Source: Methanoregula sp. (GTDB taxonomy: Archaea > Halobacteriota > Methanomicrobia > Methanomicrobiales > Methanospirillaceae). From it: a stretch of DNA of 8,019 bases. A program made the translations under genes and the position numbers. How positions within the stretch are numbered: position 1 is the stretch's first letter; each line of letters opens with the position of its first letter. The stretch is from positions 1 through 8,019 of the forward strand of contig JAQWDG010000068.1 of NCBI GenBank assembly GCA_028705545.1, in the 5' to 3' direction. Under the pieces are notes generated by a model, which worked only from the letters and a program-made list of their open reading frames with translations, made no database searches and was not told where the DNA came from. Below, piece by piece: positions 1 through 5,914 of the stretch.

Positions 1-228
1 GTTTGAGTGCGAGAAGATCGATCTCGTCTCCCCGCCGGTTCCACCACGACCCGATACGATTGTACCGGGGAGCGAGTTCCTCACGAAGAAGTGTCCGTAC
101 CATCTCCTCAAAGGCCCAGCCGGAAAATGCTTTCCATTCTAAAAGAACCCGGTCTTTAATGGGCCCGTACTGTCCGCTTTGGTACTGGCTCATGTTCCGG
201 TAGATATAGCGGGCATAGAACCGGAAAA
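1..228. repeat. Direct repeat, left copy (partner 3512-3739)
   Basis: 225 of 228 bases are identical to 3512-3739 in the same orientation, with a constant offset of 3511. The mismatches are at 128, 140 and 221. Homology may continue left of the window. The right boundary is sharp: at 229 the match to 3740 is lost and a match to 4887 begins. The repeat lies inside DUF234-domain coding sequence in both places. Confidence 0.95.
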
Positions 229-289
229 GCCGCAATCGGAAAAATACGCCCGGTAACCCCGGAAATAATTTTTCTTTAGTGGAGTTCAT
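1..289 (-). pseudogene. Truncated DUF234 ATPase-nuclease gene, nuclease part only, runs off left edge
   Basis: Read on the minus strand from an ATG at 289-287, the frame stays open to the left edge (96 codons seen). Residues 22-96 match residues 314-388 of the intact DUF234 ATPase at 3297-4676; the three base differences (128, 140, 221) all fall in third positions and change no amino acid. The copy keeps the FEEM segment (residues 60-63) and the nuclease EID aspartate (residue 91); the matching E-x-K would lie beyond the window. The P-loop ATPase and winged-helix parts are absent. In their place are 21 residues (MNSTKEKLFPGL and on) encoded by sequence that, in the intact locus, lies upstream of the gene. 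The junction near 229 is in frame. It is probably a deletion remnant, but a translated nuclease-only protein cannot be excluded. No clear promoter or Shine-Dalgarno site precedes the ATG. Confidence 0.7.
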
Positions 290-309
290 AAAGGGGCATT
301 ATCCGGACA
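230..309. repeat. 80-bp repeat, left copy (partner 4887-4966)
   Basis: It aligns without gaps to 4887-4966, 67 of 80 bases identical by hand count. The first 38 (230-267) are perfect and the rest diverge. In both places it sits on the 5' side of a DUF234 gene read on the minus strand: directly at the junction here, about 210 bp upstream of the start codon in the intact locus. It is either residue of a duplicated upstream region or a small dispersed repeat; the window alone cannot tell which. Confidence 0.85.
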
Positions 310-430
310 GGGAAGACATCGGCCTGCCATGGCGAATGTGGCCATATTTTTTTGCGGATCGGGTACCTCAAAACCGGGTAAATACCAGGGTCGGATAAGA
401 CTGACGGGCATCCTCTCATTAAAACATCAC
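310..430. other. Intergenic stretch between divergent ATPase genes
   Basis: No coding sequence is supported. A weak hairpin (ATGGC at 329-333 pairing with GCCAT at 341-345) is followed by a run of seven T at 347-353, which resembles an archaeal terminator on the plus strand, but no plus-strand gene precedes it within the window. Confidence 0.4.
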
Positions 431-480
431 AATACAAAATTTTATCTACTTTTTTGTATTATGATATCATTGGACACACA
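431..480 (+). promoter_or_regulatory. Core promoter of the DUF4143 ATPase with inverted repeat and palindrome
   Basis: AATACAAAA (431-439) and TTTTGTATT (452-460) form a 9-bp inverted repeat with a 12-bp spacer, followed at once by the perfect 10-bp palindrome ATGATATCAT (461-470). The right arm is centred about 25 bp before the ATG at 481, where a TATA element of a leaderless archaeal transcript would sit. TTTTATC (439-446) is an alternative TATA-like element. No Shine-Dalgarno site precedes 481. The promoter position is fairly likely; operator function is inferred from symmetry alone. Confidence 0.5.
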
Positions 481-1740
481 ATGACCGTCAGGGACGCTCT
501 TTTACAACAGAAAAGGGAACTCGATCTCCGCAGGCAGGAGCCGTATATAGAGCGGACCGCAGAAATCCACGAGGGAAACAGCCGGCTTGTCAGGATTGTA
601 ATAGGCCCGCGTCGGGCAGGAAAATCATTTTTCATAACCCGGCATCTTTTGAAGCAGGGTCCGTTTGCCTATGTAAATTTCGATGACGAAGAACTCAATG
701 ACAAAGAGAAAATCCCGGATATCCTCGCCGCAGTCACAGACCTGTATCCCGGAGCAAAGACACTCCTCCTGGATGAGATCCAGAACATACCGGGATGGGA
801 ACTCCTGGCGAACCGTCTCGCACGGCAGGGTTACACATTGTATGTAACCGGGAGCAATGCCCACCTGCTCAGTAAGGAGCTCGCGACACACCTCACCGGC
901 CGGCACACCGTAACGACCATTTTCCCGTTCTCGTTTGCTGAATTTCTCAAAACTAAAGAGGGAGAATCGACTGAAAGTGAATGCCGCTCGCATCTTGCAG
1001 AATATTCTGTAACCGGGGGATTTCCCGAAATCCTGACAACAACGATCGATAAAAAAGAATATCTTCTCCGGCTCTTCGATGCAGTGGTGTACAGGGATAT
1101 CATCCGGCGCTACCGGGTCCGGTCCCCGCAGGGTCTTGGGGATCTCGCCCAGTATCTCTGTTCGAACGTGGCGGAAGAATATTCCGTGCACCGCCTCTCG
1201 CGGGTAACAGGATGCAAAAGCGACCAGACCGTACGGAAATACCTTGAGTACCTGGAAGAGGCGTTCCTCTTTTTTTCGGTCCCGAGATTCTCGTACAAGG
1301 TAAAGGAACAGGTGCTTGCAAACCGGAAAATCTATTGTATCGATAACGGTTTTGTCATGGCCAAAGGATTTCGGTTTTCCCATAATGACGGAAGCCTTAT
1401 GGAAAACCTCGTAGCAATTGAGCTCCGTAAACTCGAACTTGCCGGCAACCTGGATCTCTACTACTGGAAAAATACACAACAGCAGGAAGTCGATTTTGTC
1501 CTCCACAAGAACGGAAAGGTAGTAGCATTAATCCAGGTCTGTACCAATCTGACTGACGAAAAGACACGACGCCGTGAGGAGAACGCACTGTTGATAGCGG
1601 GGCGGGATTGTGCCTGCAAAAAACGCATCATCCTCACCATGAACGAAGAACGGACCGTTTCGGTGGAATGGTTTGGCATCAAAGGAGAAATCCGGTATAT
1701 CCCACTCTGGAAATGGCTACAACAGGTAAACCTGCCCTAA
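481..1740 (+). CDS. AAA_14/DUF4143 family ATPase with C-terminal nuclease-like domain
   Basis: A 419-aa P-loop ATPase. Walker A is GPRRAGKS (42-49), Walker B LLLDEIQ (95-101), and a sensor-like VTGSN lies at 122-126, followed by the family's HLTGRHTVTTIFPFSFAEFL stretch, then GGFPE (179-183) and VVYRDI (202-207). A winged-helix-like segment spans about 221-266. The DUF4143 region follows: CIDNGF, LMENLVAIEL (306-315), EVDFV (336-340) and IQVC (351-354). In this family the last two correspond to the PD-(D/E)XK core; here the usual E-x-K reads Q-V-C, so catalysis may be lost or altered, as in many DUF4143 members. The length is normal and the gene intact. ATG 481 is preferred over the in-frame TTG at 454 because it gives the expected N-terminus (MTVRDALLQQKRELDLR) and leaderless promoter geometry. 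The gene stands alone between a truncated DUF234 gene and hicBA. Cellular role unknown. Confidence 0.9.
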   Translation: MTVRDALLQQKRELDLRRQEPYIERTAEIHEGNSRLVRIVIGPRRAGKSFFITRHLLKQGPFAYVNFDDEELNDKEKIPDILAAVTDLYPGAKTLLLDEIQNIPGWELLANRLARQGYTLYVTGSNAHLLSKELATHLTGRHTVTTIFPFSFAEFLKTKEGESTESECRSHLAEYSVTGGFPEILTTTIDKKEYLLRLFDAVVYRDIIRRYRVRSPQGLGDLAQYLCSNVAEEYSVHRLSRVTGCKSDQTVRKYLEYLEEAFLFFSVPRFSYKVKEQVLANRKIYCIDNGFVMAKGFRFSHNDGSLMENLVAIELRKLELAGNLDLYYWKNTQQQEVDFVLHKNGKVVALIQVCTNLTDEKTRRREENALLIAGRDCACKKRIILTMNEERTVSVEWFGIKGEIRYIPLWKWLQQVNLP

Positions 1741-1882
1741 AAAAGAGAACCTCCCTTCCCCGTAAGGCGCGGGAATCTGCCATGACGCCTCATCTGGATA
1801 GCATGTTCGCATGAAATGAGAGAAACCATTTACCTAAACAGACATTATTACTATTCATTAAGAGAAGGGGAAGATCGGCCTT

Positions 1883-2119
1883 ATGAAAAAGTATAACCTT
1901 ACGGTCACCATCTGGGAAGAAGAGGGCGTGTATGTTTCCCGGTGTGTTGAACTTGATGTCGCCAGTTGTGGAGATACGCCAAAAGAAGCACTGGAAAATA
2001 TCCGTGAAGCAATCGATCTCTACCTGAAAAATGCGGAGGAATATGGCATGTTAAATGATATTGAACCCTCCCTTACCGCCCATGATAAATTTACGTCCCT
2101 TATTGAGGTCCAGGCGTGA
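1883..2119 (+). CDS. hicB: HicB-family antitoxin
   Basis: A 78-aa protein with the partial RNase H-like fold of HicB antitoxins: strand KKYNLTVTIWEEEGVYVSRC, the conserved CVELDVASCGDTPKEALENI segment (residues about 21-40) and a helix EAIDLYLKNAEEYG. HicB binds and neutralises the HicA mRNA interferase. The protein ends soon after this domain, so it has none of the C-terminal DNA-binding domain of longer HicB proteins; any autoregulation would need another mode or partner. A weak Shine-Dalgarno-like AAGGGGA (about 1865-1872) precedes ATG 1883. No clear TATA element was found in the 142 bp upstream. The stop codon overlaps the start of hicA. The antitoxin-first order is common among archaeal hic loci. 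Confidence 0.9.
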   Translation: MKKYNLTVTIWEEEGVYVSRCVELDVASCGDTPKEALENIREAIDLYLKNAEEYGMLNDIEPSLTAHDKFTSLIEVQA

Positions 2120-2355
2120 AACTCCCCAGAGTGTCATCGGCCTGTGTTATTTCGCAGTTGAAAAAGAGGGGGTTTACAGAGGCGTGCCATCAGGGAAAGG
2201 GAAGCCACACAGCCCTCATACGGATTGATGAGACCGGTCAGAAACTGCTCGTGATTGTTCCAAAGCGTGATATCCTACCCATTGGCACACTTCTCTCTAT
2301 TATGAGACAGGGAAAGTTTACAAGGGAAGAGTTCCTGGAGATACTTACCGGTTAA
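2116..2355 (+). CDS. hicA: HicA-family mRNA interferase toxin
   Basis: A 79-aa protein with the double-stranded-RNA-binding-like fold of HicA toxins, which cleave mRNA when not bound by HicB. Visible family features are the N-terminal LPRVSSACVISQLKKRGF, the GKGSHTAL motif with catalytic His31, the IVPKRDILPIGTLLSIMRQG segment (residues about 47-66), and the C-terminal FTREEFLEIL helix. All key parts are present, so it is probably functional. The start is GTG at 2116, overlapping the hicB stop as GTGA; GAGGTC at 2105-2110 provides a Shine-Dalgarno site 5 nt upstream, which supports this start and translational coupling. A fragment of an isomerase gene begins at the hicA stop codon, suggesting that this edge is a recombination or insertion boundary. 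Confidence 0.93.
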   Translation: MKLPRVSSACVISQLKKRGFTEACHQGKGSHTALIRIDETGQKLLVIVPKRDILPIGTLLSIMRQGKFTREEFLEILTG

Positions 2356-2557
2356 CCGTCGGATATATTTCCCGTGGGATACGGATCCCATGTACCGGGA
2401 CATGGCAAAAACAGACACCGACCGTACATGGCTACACTCACATTCCATCCGGTACAATATTCTCGTAATTCCCCCGGCAGATATTTGCGGGGAGTGCGTG
2501 AAGACCAAGGGGCATTACCATCCCCGTAATCCGGAGGGTTTTGGATACGAATTTTAT
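2354..2557 (+). pseudogene. Remnant of cupin-type (archaeal) glucose-6-phosphate isomerase
   Basis: Read in the frame of ATG 2390, about 68 codons resemble the central part of archaeal cupin phosphoglucose isomerase, which interconverts glucose 6-phosphate and fructose 6-phosphate: PWDTDPMYRDMAKTDTDR, then RYNILVIPPADICGECVKTK, then GHYHPRNPEGFGYEFY. The His-x-His pair of the metal site is present (2513-2521 encodes HYH), and the Glu of EFY (2549-2557) is at about the place of the third ligand. About the first third of the enzyme and the whole C-terminal half, with the last metal-binding His, are missing. The frame stays open to 2725, but that continuation (proline- and lysine-rich) does not look like the family. 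Recognition rests on remembered family motifs, not an alignment. The left edge coincides with the hicA stop, so acquisition of hicBA may have removed the 5' end. Confidence 0.62.
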
Positions 2558-3296
2558 CCAGCATTCGCAATTTTTCAGAACAAAAATAAACCGTTTTGCG
2601 CGATCCCCTTATCCGTCATAATAATCCCCCCACACTACCCTTTTCCGGCCAAACCAACCCCAAAAAACCGCCCGATCCCGGTCCCAATACATCAGACGAT
2701 TTTAAACCCTTTTTTGCCAAAATAAGCCCAAATTAAGTTCCATATAATGCCTATAAGCGGGCCATATCCGCATTCTGGCAGCGGTCGTTTTCTCCATCAA
2801 CAGAAAACCAATCCGAGCCCAAAAACTGGCGTCAAAACGCGTTTATGTGAGCGTTTTATTTCGTCCGATTGCTAAAAAAAGGCTAAATTGGAGTTATTTT
2901 GAAACGGAGCCCGATACGGGCTTATTTTCGGGTTGGGGAGTGGTAATCGGAGGCCATATCGGGCCCGGATGGGAGGATCTCTATATCGCTGGATCGGGCC
3001 GCCCGAGGGGGATCTTCGGGGAGCCTGAAATAAAGAAAGAGCGGTTTTTCCTCAAAGGCAGAATCTGTCCGGATAATCAAACGGCCGGCATCTCCTTTGC
3101 TGTTTTTATCTTCAATCGGCATCTGTGCCGGGAAATGTCGGGACACTATTCGGTTACGTTCGGACCGGATTGCCCGGCAAAAAATTCCTTGAACCCTCCA
3201 CGGGAACAATTGTGGAAAAAATGTCCCTGTCGAAATCATCGATAAGGCGAACATTCCAAAAGACCGGGAAAAATCCGCAAGGTTACACAAGTCCGC
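2558..3296. other. Gene-free region with strand asymmetry and hairpins
   Basis: No gene is convincing. Bases about 2600-2735 are rich in C and A and poor in G on the plus strand; 2890-3050 are G-rich. A/T elements CATATAAT (2741-2748) and CTATAAG (2751-2757) could be a TATA box. Symmetric elements include AAAACGC/GCGTTTT (2834-2840, 2851-2857), the palindrome AAACGCGTTT (2835-2844), CGGGCCCG (2960-2967) and TCGGGC-C-GCCCGA (2994-3006). Frames are open on both strands (2847-3245 plus, 2922-3290 minus), but neither has a recognisable domain or good start signal. A short untranslated transcript from about 2770 to the terminator at 2928 is possible. Confidence 0.4.
2908..2928 (+). terminator. Intrinsic-terminator-like hairpin
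   Basis: AGCCCG (2908-2913) and CGGGCT (2917-2922) form a perfect 6-bp GC-rich stem with a 3-nt loop, directly followed by TATTTT (2923-2928). On the plus strand this looks like a hairpin plus U-rich tract. No clear gene precedes it; it may end a read-through transcript from hicBA or a small RNA starting near 2770. Confidence 0.45.
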
Positions 3297-4676
3297 CTAC
3301 CCAATCCCCATATCAGCCAGATCCCGAATAAAATATCCTTCCTGGATGAGAATTTCCTTTCCTTCGATCGCCCGTGCGGCAATACCGAGGGTCACCGGCC
3401 CGGACAAACCCTTGACAAGGGGGATCTTCTTTTCGAGTGCAGACAGGAATCCCCGTGCCTGTGAAAGGGAAAGATCGCGGTTTTTGATCTCAACGGCAAG
3501 GTTCCCGTCGGGTTTGAGTGCGAGAAGATCGATCTCGTCTCCCCGCCGGTTCCACCACGACCCGATACGATTGTACCGGGGAGCGAGTTCCTCACGAAGA
3601 AGTGTCCGTACCATCTCCTCAAAGGCCCAGCCGGAAAAAGCTTTCCATTCCAAAAGAACCCGGTCTTTAATGGGCCCGTACTGTCCGCTTTGGTACTGGC
3701 TCATGTTCCGGTAGATATAGCGGGCATAGAAACGGAAAAAATTGTCTGAAAAGAGATATCTTCCCATCTTTGAACGACGACCCATTTCTGTAACCGGAAC
3801 CCGGTACTCAATGATTCCCATAAGATCGACAAGATCCCGCAGGTACGGAGGTAAGGAAGTTGGTTCAAGGTGTGTATAATCTGCGATCTCTTTCTGGGCG
3901 CACTTTCCCTCTGCAATTGCTGCGAGGATCTCATAGTACGTCGCATGCTCCTTTCCAAATTCCTCAATGAGCACATCGCTCATCTCGCGTCGGAGCGGAG
4001 CAATGTCGGAAAGGACGAGTGACTCCAGGGAACTCACAAGATCGGTACACCCGTACTTGAAAAGGAACGGATAATAGTAGATAGTCCCGCCAAAAAGGAG
4101 GTACAGGTCGAGCCGTACTGCAGGATCGGTTATGCCCAGATCCGTAAGGATAGTAAAACAATCTTTTGGCTCGAACGGACGCAGCGTGAGAATATTGTCC
4201 GCCCGCTTAAAAAGCGGTGCCCCCCCGTCAAGAAAGATTTTCCGGATCATTCCGACCGATGATCCTGATATGATAAGAAAGATACGGGAATCTTTTCCCT
4301 TGAGATCCCAGAAACGCTGCATCTGCGAAATAAAAGAGGGATCAATCTTCAAAAATCTCTGGAACTCATCGAAAACGACAACGAGCGGCTTATCATACGA
4401 GAAGAGAAATTCCAGCAGTGTTTCCGGTGTATTGAGCCGGATATATTCGGGCAGGTTAAGGTTTGTCGCAGTAAACCGCCCGAACTCCTCCATTAAAATC
4501 TCTATGCTTTTGTTCTGGTCGACATAATAATACAGGGCTGATTTATCTTTGCAGAACTTTTTTATCAGTTCTGTCTTTCCTACCCGTCTCCGTCCGGTGA
4601 TGACAAGAAACGAGGGGCCGGTCCTGTACAGCTGTTCCATGAGTCCGCGTTCTTTTTCCCGGTTATAGAACCGCAT
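3297..4676 (-). CDS. ATPase_2/DUF234 family ATPase with PD-(D/E)XK nuclease domain
   Basis: A 459-aa protein of the archaeal ATPase/DUF234 family, at usual length. It opens with the typical MRFYNREKERGLMEQLY; Walker A is GRRRVGKT (28-35), Walker B VVVFDE (99-104), with a sensor-like IISGSS (135-140). A winged-helix segment lies in the middle (EIADYTHLEPTSLPPYLRDL), followed by the PVTEMGRRSKMGRY and FSDNFFRFYARY signatures. The nuclease-like domain carries FEEM (352-355), EID with Asp383, and E396-I-K398, giving an apparently intact D...E-x-K site. ATG 4676 is chosen because it starts just before the conserved N-terminus and lies 28 bp from a TATA-bearing palindrome, fitting a leaderless transcript. 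Residues about 314-388 are duplicated in the truncated gene at the left edge. Probable DNA-acting ATPase-nuclease; cellular role unknown. Confidence 0.92.
   Translation of the reverse strand: MRFYNREKERGLMEQLYRTGPSFLVITGRRRVGKTELIKKFCKDKSALYYYVDQNKSIEILMEEFGRFTATNLNLPEYIRLNTPETLLEFLFSYDKPLVVVFDEFQRFLKIDPSFISQMQRFWDLKGKDSRIFLIISGSSVGMIRKIFLDGGAPLFKRADNILTLRPFEPKDCFTILTDLGITDPAVRLDLYLLFGGTIYYYPFLFKYGCTDLVSSLESLVLSDIAPLRREMSDVLIEEFGKEHATYYEILAAIAEGKCAQKEIADYTHLEPTSLPPYLRDLVDLMGIIEYRVPVTEMGRRSKMGRYLFSDNFFRFYARYIYRNMSQYQSGQYGPIKDRVLLEWKAFSGWAFEEMVRTLLREELAPRYNRIGSWWNRRGDEIDLLALKPDGNLAVEIKNRDLSLSQARGFLSALEKKIPLVKGLSGPVTLGIAARAIEGKEILIQEGYFIRDLADMGIG
3512..3739. repeat. Direct repeat, right copy (partner 1-228)
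   Basis: This copy is embedded in the intact DUF234 gene (residues about 314-389). It and the left copy, in the same orientation, bound a segment carrying the DUF4143 ATPase, hicBA and the isomerase fragment. Homologous recombination between the copies would release a 3511-bp circle. Confidence 0.95.
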
Positions 4677-4711
4677 ATGATTACAGTTATAATCATTATG
4701 ATTATAATCAT
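4677..4711 (-). promoter_or_regulatory. Palindromic core promoter of the DUF234 ATPase
   Basis: Four copies of the half-site ATGATTA/TAATCAT lie at 4677-4683, 4690-4696, 4698-4704 and 4705-4711. The last two abut to make the perfect 14-bp palindrome ATGATTATAATCAT, centred 28 bp upstream of the ATG at 4676; its ATTATAAT core would be the TATA box of a leaderless minus-strand transcript. The first pair spans the presumed transcription start. A regulator bound here would block TBP or RNA polymerase. TATA function is likely, operator function is inferred. Confidence 0.55.
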
Positions 4712-5203
4712 TGTTATTGCAGATCGATTGAGCAAGGAGGGGAAAGTGCCGGGCAAACCTCCCATTACCTGAGTGCCCCGTTGCAATTCCGGCCTCTGTT
4801 CAGCCCCCGTTTCCCTTCCCGATGCTTCGGTAAACACGATCCGTCAGCCCCCTTGTCCACTACCGGGGAAAATTCCTGCAATATCCCCGCAATCGGAAAA
4901 ATACGCCCGGTAACCCCGGAAATATTTTCCCTTTAGCGGTGTTCCGCCAGGCCCGTTTTCCGGACAATGGAATGCCCGTGACCACCCCGGATCCTCCCAC
5001 AGGTCGCATCTGTAGCCCCCGTTTTTTCCGGACATCCCCCGTAAAAGGAGGTATGTCGCAGGATCCCCCGCACGTACACACCCTCCACTCTTCCCGGGAA
5101 GTACATTTTTGCGAACAAAAAAACCTCCAGATTAAGGGCGAATTTGCTATTAAAACCCTATAATCACCTGTTTTCCCGAATTTTTCTCTTATTAAGGCAA
5201 GCA
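4712..5203. other. Gene-free region upstream of the divergent transcription units
   Basis: No gene is supported. It contains the right copy of the 80-bp repeat (4887-4966). A short inverted repeat, CGGGGA (4864-4869) and TCCCCG (4884-4889), lies next to it. An AGGAGG at 5046-5051 directly abuts an ATG at 5053 with essentially no spacing, so it is not a usable start. Minus-strand frames across 4844-5204 are open but have no recognisable domain. Confidence 0.5.
4887..4966. repeat. 80-bp repeat, right copy (partner 230-309)
   Basis: It lies about 210 bp upstream of the intact DUF234 gene. Bases 4887-4924 are identical to 230-267, and the remainder is about 69% identical without gaps. On the minus strand both copies read NxxKxK followed by a hydrophobic residue and FPGLPGVFFRLR in the same register; outside that, neither looks coding. 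Confidence 0.85.
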
Positions 5204-5211
5204 CTTATATA
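5204..5211 (+). promoter_or_regulatory. TATA box for the two-gene unit at 5352-5893
   Basis: CTTATATA is a near-consensus archaeal TATA box. The expected start point, about 25 bp from its centre, is near 5231-5236, which gives a leader of about 115 nt before ATG 5352. The leader holds a perfect 6-bp hairpin (CTTTCG 5304-5309, CGAAAG 5313-5318). Unlike the ATPase genes, the first gene here has a Shine-Dalgarno site, consistent with a leadered transcript. Confidence 0.6.
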
Positions 5212-5351
5212 CCAAAAGCATACGGGTATGTGCCACACGGTCGGACAACGGCGGTGCGGGAGGGAACGCTCCTTGTGGGATTTGCATCACCAGCGAGCGG
5301 ACGCTTTCGTACCGAAAGGTTTCCAGGACAAGCCGTGGGCAGGAGAATACC

Positions 5352-5561
5352 ATGACAACAAACGCACCAGAACCAACAGGCCCGGCTCTCGGGATATGCA
5401 TGATTCACACAGAGATCTGCTGCACCGGAGAGCCCGATACCCTGACCGGACGTGGGATCAATCAGGAGAGGTCCGCGGCTGTGGTACAGACAAATGAACA
5501 AACAACCGGTTCGTCCAAGGGAAAAAGGAAAGCCCCGGAGCTGTACGGAGACTCCGGATGA
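5352..5561 (+). CDS. Small hypothetical protein, first gene of a coupled pair
   Basis: A 69-aa protein I do not recognise. It has no signal peptide or membrane segment. The N-terminal half holds three cysteines (residues 16, 24, 25) in LGICMIHTEICCTGEPDTL, and the C-terminal part is polar, with a basic patch SSKGKRK before the end. Support for it being real: GGAG at 5341-5344 in a GCAGGAGAATACC context gives a Shine-Dalgarno site 7 nt before ATG 5352; a strong TATA box lies 140 bp upstream; and its TGA stop overlaps the ATG of the next gene as ATGA, typical of translational coupling. The product may act with, or merely regulate translation of, the downstream protein. Confidence 0.55.
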   Translation: MTTNAPEPTGPALGICMIHTEICCTGEPDTLTGRGINQERSAAVVQTNEQTTGSSKGKRKAPELYGDSG

Positions 5562-5893
5562 CACGCGGATACCGGCCGGTCGTTGCAATCGGCGAGGCAC
5601 AACGGAAAGCATCGGCAGGGGGCATGTGCGTAATAACGGTCGAAGCCGAAGCCAGACTCCCGTTCGACTTCGTTGTCGATGACCGGGGCAGCACGAGCCT
5701 TGTCCGGGTAAGGAGGCTGAAGTACGCGGGCTACGGGACGGCAGGCATTGAAAGAACCTGCAGGCAGCAGCTTGCCGAACTCCGGCGGCTGCCGGATCTC
5801 GGGTCAATTACCTCCGAGATCTGGGTACGGGGACCGGACCGGTCCTGGCACCGGTACCGAGTCAGAAAAGATTCACTCGAACCATGCGGTTAG
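5558..5893 (+). CDS. Conserved-looking hypothetical protein, second gene of a coupled pair
   Basis: A 111-aa soluble protein. An alpha/beta pattern is visible: strand GGMCVITVEAEARLPFDFVV, then STSLVRVRRLKYAGYG, a helix IERTCRQQLAELRRL, and a C-terminal strand pair EIWVRGPDRSWHRYRVRKDS. The order DFVV...VRVRR, then a helix, then IWVRG recalls small restriction-endonuclease-like folds, but no E-x-K site is evident, so this is only a suggestion. ATG 5558 overlaps the preceding stop (ATGA). A frameshifted second copy of its C-terminal third exists at 7449-7626, keeping the SWHRYRV-KDSL-PCG signature, which shows that this frame was a real gene duplicated locally. The stop at 5891-5893 lies 59 bp before the ATPase start. 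Function unknown. Confidence 0.68.
   Translation: MTRGYRPVVAIGEAQRKASAGGMCVITVEAEARLPFDFVVDDRGSTSLVRVRRLKYAGYGTAGIERTCRQQLAELRRLPDLGSITSEIWVRGPDRSWHRYRVRKDSLEPCG
5769..5890. repeat. Direct repeat flanking ATPase gene, left copy (partner 7454-7574)
   Basis: About 120 bp at roughly 70-75% identity by eye with 7454-7574, same orientation, including an exact 17-bp block (5843-5859 and 7527-7543). The offset changes from 1685 to 1684, showing a 1-bp deletion in the right copy. Together the copies bracket the ATPase at 5953-7362. Confidence 0.8.
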
Positions 5894-5914
5894 GATATGC
5901 TAGGATAGGGAACC

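Noticed and set aside
454..480. TTG at 454 as start of the DUF4143 ATPase
   Set aside because: It lies inside the inverted repeat and probable TATA element, lacks a Shine-Dalgarno site and adds nine residues not expected for the family; ATG 481 fits better.
625..1506. Long minus-strand frame (293 aa) opposite the DUF4143 ATPase
   Set aside because: It is the antisense shadow of a gene with clear P-loop and DUF4143 motifs; the translation is cysteine- and phenylalanine-rich with no recognisable domain.
2847..3245. 132-aa plus-strand frame
   Set aside because: It has a GTG start without a ribosome binding site, contains the terminator-like hairpin and competes with a minus-strand frame of similar length; no domain recognised.
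2922..3290. 122-aa minus-strand frame
   Set aside because: No domain, no promoter or start signal, and it overlaps the opposite frame throughout; it cannot be chosen over that frame from sequence alone.
5046..5163. AGGAGG followed by ATG 5053 and a 36-codon frame
   Set aside because: The Shine-Dalgarno-like sequence touches the ATG, leaving no spacing for initiation, and the peptide has no recognisable feature.
5144..5497. 117-aa plus-strand frame over the leader of the two-gene unit
   Set aside because: Most of it lies in the leader and out of frame with the better supported gene at 5352; it is arginine- and histidine-rich in the manner of a shadow frame and spans the TATA box.
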